Source of the DNA: JBCCGG01 sp039029395
GTDB lineage: Bacteria > Pseudomonadota > Alphaproteobacteria > Kiloniellales > JAKSDN01
Reading direction: 5' to 3'
DNA length: 64,000 nucleotides
NCBI GenBank assembly: GCA_039029395.1
Contig: JBCCGG010000011.1
Span: forward strand, 1-64,000
Positions 33,640-41,671 of this stretch are shown in pieces (the first letter of the stretch is position 1; every line of letters begins with the position of its first letter). The notes below the pieces were generated by a model. It saw only the letters and a program-made list of their open reading frames with translations. It ran no database searches and had not been told where the DNA came from. The position numbers were made by a program, and so were the translations under genes.

Positions 33640-36135
33640 TCACGCCGGCTCGACCTTGCAGGCACACTTCTTGAAGTCGGTCTGCTTGGAGATCGGGTCG
33701 GTGGCGTCCAGGGTGACCTTGTTGATCAGCCGGCTGGCATCGAACCAGGGCACGAAGATCAGGCCCCGCGGCGGCTTGTTGCGGCCCCTGGTCTCGACCC
33801 GGGTGACGATCTCGCCGCGCCGGGACTTGATGCGCACCTGGCTGCCCCGGCGCAGGCCCTTGGCCTCCGCGTCGTCCGGGTGCATGTAGACCACGGCGTC
33901 CGGATAGGAGCGGTAGAGCTCGGGCACCCGCTGGGTCATGGAGCCGGAGTGCCAATGCTCGAGCACCCGGCCGGTCACCAGCCAGAAGTCATACTCATCG
34001 TCTGGCGCTTCCGCCGGTGGCTCATAGGGCAGGGCGAAGATCACCGCACGCTTGTCGGGCTTGCCGTAAAACTGCACCTCGCTGCCGGCCTCCACATAGG
34101 GGTCGTAGCCCTCGCGGAAACGCCATTGGGTTTCCTTGCCGTCGACCACCGGCCAGCGCAGGCCGCGGGTCTCGTGGTAGGTCTCGAAGGGCGCCAGGTC
34201 GTGGGCCTTACCCCGGCCGAACTGGGCATACTCCTCGAATAGGCCCTTCTGAATGTAGAAGCCGAAATCCTCGGCCTCCTGGTTGGCGTAATCCGGACTG
34301 GTCTCCTCTAGGGGATACTTGTCGACCTGGCCGTTGGCGAAGAGCACCTCGTAGAGCGTCTTGCCCTTGTAGTCCGGGTTGGCGTCGAGCAGCTCGGCCG
34401 ACCAAACCTCGTCGGTCGTGAAGCGCTTAGAGAACTCGACCACCTGCCAGAGGTCCGAGCGCGACTCGCCGGGCGCGTCAACCAGCTGGTGCCAGAACTG
34501 GGTGCGCCGCTCGGCGTTGCCGTAGGCGCCCTCCTTCTCGACCCACATGGCGGTTGGGAGGATCAGGTCGGCGGCTTGCGCGGTGACCGTCGGATAGGCC
34601 TCGGAGACGACAATGAAGTTCTCCGGGTTGCGGTAACCGGGCAGGCCTTCCTCGACCAGGTTGGCCGCCGCCTGCATGTTGTTGTTGACCTGAACCCAAT
34701 AGGCGTTGAGCTTGCCGTCCTTCAGCATGCGGTTCTGCAGCACCGCGTGATAGCCGGGCTTGGGCGGGATCGTGCCTGACGGCAGCTTCCAGTACTTCTC
34801 GGCGATCTCCCGGTGCTTCTCATTGGCGACCACCATGTCGGCCGGCAGGCGGTGGGCGAAGGTGCCGACCTCGCGCGCCGTGCCGCAGGCCGACGGCTGA
34901 CCGGTGAGAGAAAAGGGGCTGTTGCCCGGCTCGGCGATTTTCCCGGTCAGCAAATGGATGTTGTAGATCAGGTTGTTGCACCAGACGCCCCGGGTGTGCT
35001 GGTTGATCCCCATGGTCCAGAGGGACATCACCTTGGTGTCCGGGTCGGCGTAGAGCTCGGCGAGCGCCTCGAGGCGATTCTTCGGCACGCCCGAAAGCTT
35101 GGAAACCGAGTCGACGTCGTACTGCGCCACGAACTTGGCGTAGTCCTCGAAGGACATCTCTTGGGAGCCACCCGCCTTGTCGGCGTTGGCGGCGGCCTGT
35201 TGCAAGGGATGTTCGGGCCGCAGGCCATAGCCGATATCGGGATTGCCGAGGCGGAAGTTGACGTGCTTGCCGACGAAATCCTCGTTGACCTTGCCGCTTT
35301 CGATGATGTGCTTGGCAACGTAGTTGAGGATCGCCAGATCGCTCTGCGGCGAGAAGATCATCGGGATGTCGGCCAGATCGAAGCAGCGGTGCTCAAAGGT
35401 CGAGAGCACGGCGACCTTTACGTGGTCGGCGCTCAAGCGCCGGTCGGTCAGGCGCGACCAGAGGATCGGGTGCATCTCCGCCATGTTGGCACCCCACAAC
35501 ACGAAGGCATCTGCCGCCTCGAAGTCGTCGTAGCAACCCATGGGTTCGTCGATGCCGAAAGTGCGCATGAATCCGGCGACCGCCGAGGCCATGCAGTGGC
35601 GCGCGTTGGGGTCGATGTTGTTGGAGCGGAAGCCGGCCTTGTACAGCTTGGCAGCGGCATAGCCCTCCCACACGGTCCACTGGCCCGAGCCGAACATGCC
35701 GACCGCGGTCGGGCCCTTCTCCTTGAGGGCCTTCTTGAAGTGTCGCTCCATCTCGTCGAAGGCCTGATCCCAGGTGATGGGCGTGAACTCGCCGTTCTTG
35801 TCGAACTTGCCATCCTTCATGCGCAGGAGCGGCTGGGTCAGGCGGTCGCTGCCGTACATGATCTTGGACAGGAAGTAGCCCTTGACGCAGTTCAAGCCCC
35901 GGTTGACCTCGGCCTTGACGTCGCCGTGGGTCGCCACGACCTGGCCGTCCTTGGTCGCCACCATGACGCTGCAGCCGGTGCCGCAGAAACGGCAGGGCGC
36001 TTTCGACCAGGTCAGCTCGGTCTTGGGGCGCTCGGTGATGACGCTGGCCGCCTGGCTCGGCGTCGCCATGCCGGCGGCGGCCGCCGCCGTCGCCACGGCC
36101 TGGGCCTTGATGTAGTCCCTGCGGGTAATGGTCAT
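33640..36135 (-). CDS. napA: NapA, periplasmic nitrate reductase catalytic subunit
   Basis: The 831-residue molybdoenzyme reduces nitrate to nitrite in the periplasm. A twin-arginine signal (TRRDYIKAQAVA) is followed by the 4Fe-4S binding set C-x2-C-x3-C ... NCVKG (CRFCGTGCS, about 48-55; fourth Cys about 83). ARHCMASAVAGFMRTFG holds the molybdenum-ligating cysteine, and the C-terminal domain reads SRRGEIVTRVETRGRNKPPRGL. The length and order match NapA. The start overlaps the napD stop (ATGA). Confidence 0.98.
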   Translation of the reverse strand: MTITRRDYIKAQAVATAAAAAGMATPSQAASVITERPKTELTWSKAPCRFCGTGCSVMVATKDGQVVATHGDVKAEVNRGLNCVKGYFLSKIMYGSDRLTQPLLRMKDGKFDKNGEFTPITWDQAFDEMERHFKKALKEKGPTAVGMFGSGQWTVWEGYAAAKLYKAGFRSNNIDPNARHCMASAVAGFMRTFGIDEPMGCYDDFEAADAFVLWGANMAEMHPILWSRLTDRRLSADHVKVAVLSTFEHRCFDLADIPMIFSPQSDLAILNYVAKHIIESGKVNEDFVGKHVNFRLGNPDIGYGLRPEHPLQQAAANADKAGGSQEMSFEDYAKFVAQYDVDSVSKLSGVPKNRLEALAELYADPDTKVMSLWTMGINQHTRGVWCNNLIYNIHLLTGKIAEPGNSPFSLTGQPSACGTAREVGTFAHRLPADMVVANEKHREIAEKYWKLPSGTIPPKPGYHAVLQNRMLKDGKLNAYWVQVNNNMQAAANLVEEGLPGYRNPENFIVVSEAYPTVTAQAADLILPTAMWVEKEGAYGNAERRTQFWHQLVDAPGESRSDLWQVVEFSKRFTTDEVWSAELLDANPDYKGKTLYEVLFANGQVDKYPLEETSPDYANQEAEDFGFYIQKGLFEEYAQFGRGKAHDLAPFETYHETRGLRWPVVDGKETQWRFREGYDPYVEAGSEVQFYGKPDKRAVIFALPYEPPAEAPDDEYDFWLVTGRVLEHWHSGSMTQRVPELYRSYPDAVVYMHPDDAEAKGLRRGSQVRIKSRRGEIVTRVETRGRNKPPRGLIFVPWFDASRLINKVTLDATDPISKQTDFKKCACKVEPA

Positions 36136-36518
36136 GACGTTTCTCGTCCTTCTTCTTGCGCCTCCGGTACCTCGGGCTCGGGTTCGTCCACTTGGTGAAA
36201 CACCAGGGCGGCGGTGATCACGCCGTCGATGTCGTGTATCCGGTTCAGGTTGTCGGTGATCTGACCTTGGCTATCGCTTTCAAAGGTCACCAGCAGCTTG
36301 CCCCGGGGGTCGCTGCCGTGAACCTCGGCGCCGGGCAGGCGTTCGATCTTGTCGGTGATGGCCCCGAGCAGGGCCGGTCGGGCCTGGACCACCAGGCTGG
36401 CGATGTGGGTTTCGACGGCCGGTTTAGGGCCGCGCCGGCCGGGCAGCTCGCCGCGCAAAAAGGTGCGGCGCCCTTGATCGACCGTCTGGGGTGCCTTAGC
36501 CACGCCAGCCCCGCTCAC
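36132..36518 (-). CDS. napD: NapD, chaperone for NapA, with an unusual N-terminal extension
   Basis: The 128-residue NapD binds the NapA twin-arginine signal during cofactor loading. The typical NapD core starts at about residue 37 (ETHIASLVVQARPALL) and continues through DNLNRIHDIDGVITAALVFHQ. The first 36 residues are extra and carry RRTFLRGELPGRRGP, which looks like the N-terminus of the ferredoxin NapF, absent from this operon. The extension may be a NapF relic. The stop overlaps the napA start. Confidence 0.9.
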   Translation of the reverse strand: MSGAGVAKAPQTVDQGRRTFLRGELPGRRGPKPAVETHIASLVVQARPALLGAITDKIERLPGAEVHGSDPRGKLLVTFESDSQGQITDNLNRIHDIDGVITAALVFHQVDEPEPEVPEAQEEGRETS

Positions 36519-36679
36519 GAAGCCGGCGGTCCGGCGATCAGCTGGACCATCCAGATGGCAAAGCCATAGATCCCGACGACCGCCACCGCCACGATCGGCG
36601 CCAGGCCGACCGTCACGAAGAGAAAGGCGCCGAGCTCCCGGGTTTTGCCGGATTTCTCCTTGTTGGACTTCTCCGCCAC
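36515..36679 (-). CDS. napE: NapE, small membrane protein of the nap operon
   Basis: The 54-residue NapE/TorE-family protein has one long membrane helix (ELGAFLFVTVGLAPIVAVAVVGIYGFAIWM, shown here only by position, about residues 14-43). The start is the GTG at 36679, which has GGAGGGGAGG upstream. An ATG 33 bases earlier would place the same purine-rich sequence inside the gene and is less likely. It is the first gene of napEDABC, with an FNR-type box 81-94 bases upstream. Its role is structural or electron-transfer related and unclear. Confidence 0.85.
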   Translation of the reverse strand: MAEKSNKEKSGKTRELGAFLFVTVGLAPIVAVAVVGIYGFAIWMVQLIAGPPAS

Positions 36680-36759
36680 CCTGCTGTCCTCCCCTCCAGG
36701 ACCATAGGACAATTATCGCGCAATATGCGAAACTCTCACACGGACGGCGGCGGGCGTCC

Positions 36760-36773
36760 TTGATTTAGATCAA
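36760..36773. promoter_or_regulatory. Perfect FNR/FixK/Nnr-type box upstream of napEDABC
   Basis: TTGATTTAGATCAA is a perfect TTGAT-N4-ATCAA palindrome, the consensus for CRP/FNR-family oxygen or nitric oxide regulators. It lies 81-94 bases upstream of the napE GTG. No convincing -10 sequence in the ideal place was found on the minus strand; CATATT at 36722-36727 is one possibility. Confidence 0.85.
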
Positions 36774-36969
36774 ATTTCCGACGGACGTGAGTTCCCCCGC
36801 CGATGCAGGCCTATCTGCCTGTGCATGCCTTCGATGTTGAGCGGCAGCCAGGCTTCAATTGGCCCCAGACCTTGTATTGGTCCAGAGGAATCGACTGCTT
36901 CATCTCCGCCAAGCTCTGACCGTCACGGGCGGCCGCCAGGATCATTAGATAGGCTTTCGTCCGAACCTC
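36770..36969 (-). pseudogene. Frameshifted C-terminal remnant of an MBL-fold metallo-hydrolase
   Basis: Two adjacent minus-strand frames carry what looks like one protein C-terminus. The first (about 36969-36860) reads KAYLMILAAARDGQSLAEMK, then QSIPLDQYKVWGQ. The second (from about 36859) continues EAWLPLNIEGMHRQIGLHRR and ends at a TGA inside the FNR box. Together they resemble MBL-fold hydrolase ends of the 'SLEEM...DYKDW...WLPLNIEGM' type, from memory of the family. A one-base loss or two-base gain near 36858-36865 breaks the frame. No upstream coding remains. Confidence 0.5.
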
Positions 36970-37043
36970 CCTGGAGTATTGAGATTATCGAAAGTTTCGG
37001 CGGCTAACCTTTCGCTGTCCTGCCGTGATGTCGGAGAGGTGAA

Positions 37044-37472
37044 CTGGGCCGGCGCAGCTACAGCCTGGAGGAGTGGGAGGCGATCGTCTCCGGCTACGGA
37101 GACGCCGCCGTCTTTGCCGCCAAGATCTGGGTGCCCGGGCTCTGGGCGCTGGCAGGCGCCCTGGCCCTGCCGCTCATCATACTGGCGGTCCACGCGCTGT
37201 TCCGCCGGCGCTCGATTTGGCTGCGCCTGGCGATCGCGCCTTTGGCCGGTGGCTTCGCGGGCGGCTACTTCTATGCCCTCAAGCTCCAGGGCGAGACCTG
37301 CGAAAAGTTCAAGGGCTTGCTGTGCATCATTCAGTCGCCCGATCTGGCCAACGTCATCTTGGGCGCGATGGTCTGCGTGGTCGCGGTCTATCTCGCCTTC
37401 CCGGGCAAGAAGCTACCGCCGGTTGGCCTGCACGACGAGGATAGCGTTCTGCTCGGCGGTGAGGAGGGTTGA
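37044..37472 (+). CDS. Small integral membrane protein, apparent CTG start
   Basis: The 142-residue protein has four hydrophobic segments (about 34-52, 60-78, 80-95 and 105-125) and two cysteines in CEKFKGLLC; the function is unknown. The frame opens after a TGA at 37026 and has no ATG, GTG or TTG until GTG 37131. The stretch GRRSYSLEEWEAIVSGYGDAA before that looks like real protein, and CTG 37044 has GGAGAGG just upstream. A CTG start, or a mutated or misread ATG, is inferred. With GTG 37131 the protein would be 113 residues. Confidence 0.55.
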   Translation: MGRRSYSLEEWEAIVSGYGDAAVFAAKIWVPGLWALAGALALPLIILAVHALFRRRSIWLRLAIAPLAGGFAGGYFYALKLQGETCEKFKGLLCIIQSPDLANVILGAMVCVVAVYLAFPGKKLPPVGLHDEDSVLLGGEEG

Positions 37473-37525
37473 AGGCGACCATTTGGCGCAAAGAAACGGT
37501 ACGGGAATGGGGTCGCGCGCGTCAT

Positions 37526-38314
37526 TCAGAACATCGACCCAGATCTCGAAGGCTTCCTGCCCGGATTTACGTACGCCATGAATGTATACTTGGACTTTTT
37601 TAAGGTGCGGTAATCTCCTAGCCATTCGTCTGTGACGATTGAATACTCTACATTTCCTGCCCTATATTTGTACGACCGGAACAAGGTTCCTCCTCGTTTA
37701 TGCGGGTTTCCTCTTGTTCTCACAAATACATACGGGACATCATCCTTTTGGAGAATAGAATCAACGGTTCCAGAGATCTCTTTGCCAGGAATGTCAAAAA
37801 AGTAGAGGTTGCAGTTGCTAGTATAGGGGTGGTCATGAACCATAACAAAAAGGGTCCCTTGAATTGTAGGGAGTGTATAATACATCGAAGAACTTGAGCC
37901 ACCGGGGAACCCCGGTGTCCGAGAAGAGATCGATTCTTTTTCAGCTTTTCTCAATCCATACTCCCAACCAATCTTGTCAATCAGATGGGGGTTTTTGCCG
38001 CCCAGTACTTTGCGGTGGACATAGGTGACGCAGATATCAACCAGGGCAACTTCAACAGCCTGCTCCATAGTGTAGAGTTTCTCTACTAGCTTGAGCCCCC
38101 GTGGAAACCCACCCTTTTCTTCTTCAGGAATACCGGTGGCCACCAAATTCGCAAGAAGAACGACCAGTGCAAATGTTCGGACTGGGCATTGTTTCACCGT
38201 CCTGACGAAATCCGCGACCTCCTCCTTAAAACGGATGCGCATCGCGGGGTCTCGATCGGACGGAGCCCACTTGGATGATAGCTCCAAGATGGTGTACCGT
38301 TCAGGATTTCGCAT
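37526..38314 (-). CDS. Hypothetical protein, AT-richer than its neighbours
   Basis: The 262-residue protein matches no family I recognise. Residues 38-58 form a hydrophobic stretch (VRTFALVVLLANLVATG) that could be a late signal/membrane anchor if translation starts at an internal ATG (38242). The C-terminal 100 residues are rich in Tyr, Lys, Asn and Thr. Base composition is visibly lower in GC than the flanking genes, suggesting recent transfer. No clear RBS precedes either start. Confidence 0.55.
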   Translation of the reverse strand: MRNPERYTILELSSKWAPSDRDPAMRIRFKEEVADFVRTVKQCPVRTFALVVLLANLVATGIPEEEKGGFPRGLKLVEKLYTMEQAVEVALVDICVTYVHRKVLGGKNPHLIDKIGWEYGLRKAEKESISSRTPGFPGGSSSSMYYTLPTIQGTLFVMVHDHPYTSNCNLYFFDIPGKEISGTVDSILQKDDVPYVFVRTRGNPHKRGGTLFRSYKYRAGNVEYSIVTDEWLGDYRTLKKSKYTFMAYVNPGRKPSRSGSMF

Positions 38315-38507
38315 GGCGACAGAACGCGCTCAAGTTGTTTTCGCGAATGATTATCTCGACAAAAGGTAAAAATGTGTTTGGCTCGCGATTTTTTCGGCCA
38401 GCTCCGATCGTCAAAACCCAATCGTGATAACGGACGGGCTTGCCGGGCGCCAACGCTGCGGTCAGGATCAGCAAGCGGGCCGACTACTGATCATCTTCGG
38501 GAGAACG

Positions 38508-39413
38508 ATGCCACCTCATGAGCCCTCTCGGATGACCATCCCCGAGCCGGAGCGCAGCGGCCATGTGGCGGTGTCGGGCGGGCGCATCTGGTACCGGATG
38601 AACGGCGCCGAGCGCGGCGGCCTGCCGCTGCTGGCGATCCACGGCGGGCCGGGCTTTTCCCACGACTATCTGCTGCCGCTGACCGACCTGGCCGACGAGC
38701 GGCCGGTGATCTTCTACGACCAGCTCGACGCCGGGCGCTCCGAGCGCCCCGGCGATCCGGCCAACTGGCGCATCGCGCGCTTCCTGGCCGAGATCGAGGC
38801 CCTGCGCCAGGCCTTGGGACTTGAGCGCCTGGCCGTCTTCGGCAACTCCTGGGGCGGTACCTTGGCCGCCGAGTACGCCGCCGGCCGCCCGCCGGGCCTG
38901 GCCGCCCTGGTCCTCTCCAGCCCCTTGATCAGTACCAAGCACTGGGTCGAAGACGCCATCGCCCATCGCCGGGCCCTGCCCGCAGAGGTGCAAGCGGTGC
39001 TCGACCGGGAGGAGGCCGCCGGCACGACCGACAGCCAGGCCTACCAGGACGCGGTCGCCCAGTTCAATGCCCGCCACGTCTGCCGGGCCGACCCGCTGCC
39101 GCCCTACGTCCTGCGCTCCTTCGAGCAGGCCAACATGACCTGCTATGTGACCATGTGGGGGCCCAGCGAGTTCACCGTGACCGGCAGCTTGAAGACCTAC
39201 GACGGCGCGGGCTCGCTGGGCCGCATCGCCGTGCCGACCCTCTTCACGTGCGGCGAGCACGACGAGGCGACCCCGGCTGCCTGCGCGCACTTTGCCGCGA
39301 TGGTGCCTGGCGCCCGCCTCGAGGTTATCGCGGACGCCTCCCACATGGCCTTCGCCGAACGGCGGGCGGACTACATCGCGGTGGTGAGGAGGTTTTTGGC
39401 GGCGATCGGTTGA
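38508..39413 (+). CDS. Proline iminopeptidase-like alpha/beta hydrolase
   Basis: The 301-residue serine hydrolase has the oxyanion motif HGGPGFSH (about 43-50), nucleophile GNSWGG (about 112-117), the likely acid in CGEHDEATP and His in ADASHMAFAE. These match proline iminopeptidase and tricorn-interacting factor F1-type enzymes. ATG 38508, with ggagaac before it, is preferred over an upstream ATG; ATG 38532 is a second option. It lies beside the M20 peptidase, converging with it. Confidence 0.87.
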   Translation: MPPHEPSRMTIPEPERSGHVAVSGGRIWYRMNGAERGGLPLLAIHGGPGFSHDYLLPLTDLADERPVIFYDQLDAGRSERPGDPANWRIARFLAEIEALRQALGLERLAVFGNSWGGTLAAEYAAGRPPGLAALVLSSPLISTKHWVEDAIAHRRALPAEVQAVLDREEAAGTTDSQAYQDAVAQFNARHVCRADPLPPYVLRSFEQANMTCYVTMWGPSEFTVTGSLKTYDGAGSLGRIAVPTLFTCGEHDEATPAACAHFAAMVPGARLEVIADASHMAFAERRADYIAVVRRFLAAIG

Positions 39414-39415
39414 GG

Positions 39416-40657
39416 TTAGGGAGTCAGGAAATCGAACGCCGTCATTGTATGGATCTCGGCGACCGCGCGCAGGTCTTCTAGCGTTGTGTACTCGTCGGCC
39501 GCGCCCATGTTGTGGGGCGTCAGGCCAACCACGATGCTGGGCACGCCGGCGTCCCGGTAGAGCCGTGCGTCGGAGCCGCCGACCCGCTGGTTGACCACCG
39601 CTTGGCCGCCCAAAGCCGCCTTCGCGTTGGCCAGCGCCAGGCGGGCGACCGGGTGGTCCGCCCCGCTCCAGCTCGCCTCGCAGCTCTGCACCGCTGCGTA
39701 GGATATCCCCTCCAGGGGATCGAGCAGGCGGGCCACCTCGGCTTCGATCTCGGCCAGACTGACACCGGCCGGCAGGCGGATGTCGGCGGTCGCCCTGGCC
39801 TCTTCAGCGACCAGGTTGGCGGCGCGGCCGCCCTCAATTGTGCCAAAATTGACCGTGACGGACTCTAGCACCTCGGCCTCGCCGGCGCCCGAGATTGGCT
39901 CCGAGACCGCACGCGCCTCGGCGACGACCCGGGCCACGTCGGGCGGGCTCTCGACCGGCCAAGCGCGCAAGCCTGTCAGGCGGGTCAGGGCCTCCGTCAA
40001 TCGTTCGATCGCGCTTGCGCCCAGATGCACGTGGGCGCCGTGGGCGGCCCGGCCCCGGGCCACAAGCGCCAGCCAAAGCATGCCTTTCTCGCCGAGCCGG
40101 ATGACTCGGGGCGAGCCGGCGTCGCCGCAAATCATGGCGTCGCCCGTGGCATGGGGCACGGTCTCGAGCAGGAATTTGGTGCCGCGCATGCCCATGACCT
40201 CCTCGTCGCCGGCCAGGGTCACCACAAGCTCGCCCGCCCAGGCCTCCCGGCAGGTTGCCATCAGCTCGAATGCCAAAAGCGAGCAAGCGATGCCGCCCTT
40301 CATGTCGGTCACTCCCCGGCCATAGAGCTTGCCGTCCGCCACTTCGCCGGCCAGAGGATCGTGGGACCAGGCGGCCGCGTCGCCCACGGGATAGGTGTCC
40401 AAGTGGCCGTTGAACACCAGGCGCGGGCCAGGCGCCTCGCCCTTCAGCCGGGCCACCACGTTGACGATCGGCGACTCGGCGACGTGCTGTGAGACCTCGG
40501 CGCCCGGTACGGCCTCCAGGATCTCCGCCGCGACGCGTGCGACTTCGGTGGTATCGCCCGGCGGATTGCCACTCGGCGCCGCGACCAAGGCTTTGGTCAA
40601 CGCCACCAGGCGCTGCTCGGCGCCGCGCACCGCCGCTAGCAGCCTGTCTCGCATCAT
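39416..40657 (-). CDS. M20-family metallopeptidase (ArgE/DapE type)
   Basis: The 413-residue two-zinc amidohydrolase has FNGHLDTYPVGD (His and Asp ligands), GRGVTDMKGG, the catalytic AGDEEVMGM and a late His in GLTPHNMGAADE. A dimerisation domain occupies about 185-290. The substrate may be an N-acyl or N-carbamoyl amino acid. ATG 40657 follows AAGGAGGG; the adjacent ATG is three bases later. It is divergent from the purine-island RpiR regulator with two palindromes between them, so it may belong to that regulon. Confidence 0.88.
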   Translation of the reverse strand: MMRDRLLAAVRGAEQRLVALTKALVAAPSGNPPGDTTEVARVAAEILEAVPGAEVSQHVAESPIVNVVARLKGEAPGPRLVFNGHLDTYPVGDAAAWSHDPLAGEVADGKLYGRGVTDMKGGIACSLLAFELMATCREAWAGELVVTLAGDEEVMGMRGTKFLLETVPHATGDAMICGDAGSPRVIRLGEKGMLWLALVARGRAAHGAHVHLGASAIERLTEALTRLTGLRAWPVESPPDVARVVAEARAVSEPISGAGEAEVLESVTVNFGTIEGGRAANLVAEEARATADIRLPAGVSLAEIEAEVARLLDPLEGISYAAVQSCEASWSGADHPVARLALANAKAALGGQAVVNQRVGGSDARLYRDAGVPSIVVGLTPHNMGAADEYTTLEDLRAVAEIHTMTAFDFLTP

Positions 40658-40717
40658 GAAATCCCTCCTTATCCCGCGCCCGAACAGAGAATGCCGGGGA
40701 GGCAGCAAAAAAGGTAT

Positions 40718-40733
40718 TGAAATTCTAATTTCA
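40718..40733. promoter_or_regulatory. Palindrome 1, candidate RpiR operator
   Basis: TGAAATT-CT-AATTTCA is a perfect 7+7 bp inverted repeat in the gap between the M20 gene and the RpiR gene. TGAAA/TTTCA half sites are typical of RpiR/MurR-type binding sites. Its centre is 32 bases from the centre of palindrome 2, about three DNA turns. Confidence 0.7.
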
Positions 40734-40748
40734 TTCATGTAGAGATTG

Positions 40749-40766
40749 ATGAAACAATAGTTTCAT
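40749..40766. promoter_or_regulatory. Palindrome 2, candidate RpiR operator
   Basis: ATGAAAC-AATA-GTTTCAT is a perfect 7+7 bp inverted repeat on the same DNA face as palindrome 1. It lies 27 bases before the RpiR start codon, where bound protein would block transcription of the regulator gene and alc-allA, or of the divergent M20 gene. Confidence 0.72.
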
Positions 40767-40792
40767 ACACAAACGCGACGACGGCGGGCGGC

Positions 40793-41671
40793 ATGTTGGG
40801 CGAGACGGCTCAGGATCAACGGCAGAGCGGGCAATCCCTGGAGGGCCGAATTCACGCGGCCTATGGCCAGATGCCAGCGGCCGAGCGCAAGATGGCGGAC
40901 CTGATCCTCGACTTTCCGGGCGACGTGGCGGCTTACTCGGCGACCGAGCTCTCAGAACTCGCCGGGGTCTCCAAGGCGGCCGCCACCCGCTTCTTTCAGC
41001 GCTTGGGCTTCGCCAGCTTCGAGGAGGCCCGGCGTCAGGCGCGCGACGCCCAGAAGTGGGGCTCGCCGCTTTACCTCCAGTCCAAGGACGAGCGGGCGAG
41101 CGACCTTTCGGCCGAGCTCGGGCGCTATCTTGACGAGGAGATCCAGGCCCTGACGGCGACCTTCGAGGGCCTCGACAGCCGCCTCGTGGAGCAGGTCACC
41201 GAGCGCATCGTGTCAGCCAAGCGCCTGTGGCTCCTCGGCTTCCGCAACAGCCACTATGCCGCCGCCTATGCCCGCTGGCAGCTCATCCAGTTCCGCCGCA
41301 ATGTGTTTCTGCTGCCGACGACCGGCGAAACCATGGGCGAGTACCTGGCCGACATGGATGGCGACGATCTGGTGATCGCAGTCGGCGTGCGGCGCCGTGT
41401 GAAGGGCCTACGCAAGGTGCTCGAGCAGGCCGCCGGGCGCGGCGCCGAGATTCTCTATCTGACCGACCCAACGGCCCGGCGCAGCACCGAGCTGGCGACC
41501 TGGACGATCACCTGCCAGGTCTCGGGCGGCTACCTTTTCGACAGCTATGCGGCGCCCTTCAGCGTGCTGCGCTTTCTCGCGATCGAGGCCTTCCGCAAGT
41601 CGGGCAAGGCCGGCCGCGAGCACCTTGAGACCATCGAACGGCACCATGAGGAGCTGAAAGAGTTCGAATGA
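40793..41671 (+). CDS. MurR/RpiR-family transcriptional regulator
   Basis: The 292-residue regulator has an N-terminal HTH (MPAAERKMADLILDF, TELSELAGVSKAAATRFFQRLG; about 25-75) and a C-terminal SIS domain (about 110-270: LLGFRNSHYAAAYARW) that usually binds sugar phosphates. Position at the head of the purine island, overlapping the allantoicase start (ATGA), suggests a purine- or allantoin-derived ligand instead. Two perfect palindromes in front of the gene are likely its binding sites. Confidence 0.88.
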   Translation: MLGETAQDQRQSGQSLEGRIHAAYGQMPAAERKMADLILDFPGDVAAYSATELSELAGVSKAAATRFFQRLGFASFEEARRQARDAQKWGSPLYLQSKDERASDLSAELGRYLDEEIQALTATFEGLDSRLVEQVTERIVSAKRLWLLGFRNSHYAAAYARWQLIQFRRNVFLLPTTGETMGEYLADMDGDDLVIAVGVRRRVKGLRKVLEQAAGRGAEILYLTDPTARRSTELATWTITCQVSGGYLFDSYAAPFSVLRFLAIEAFRKSGKAGREHLETIERHHEELKEFE

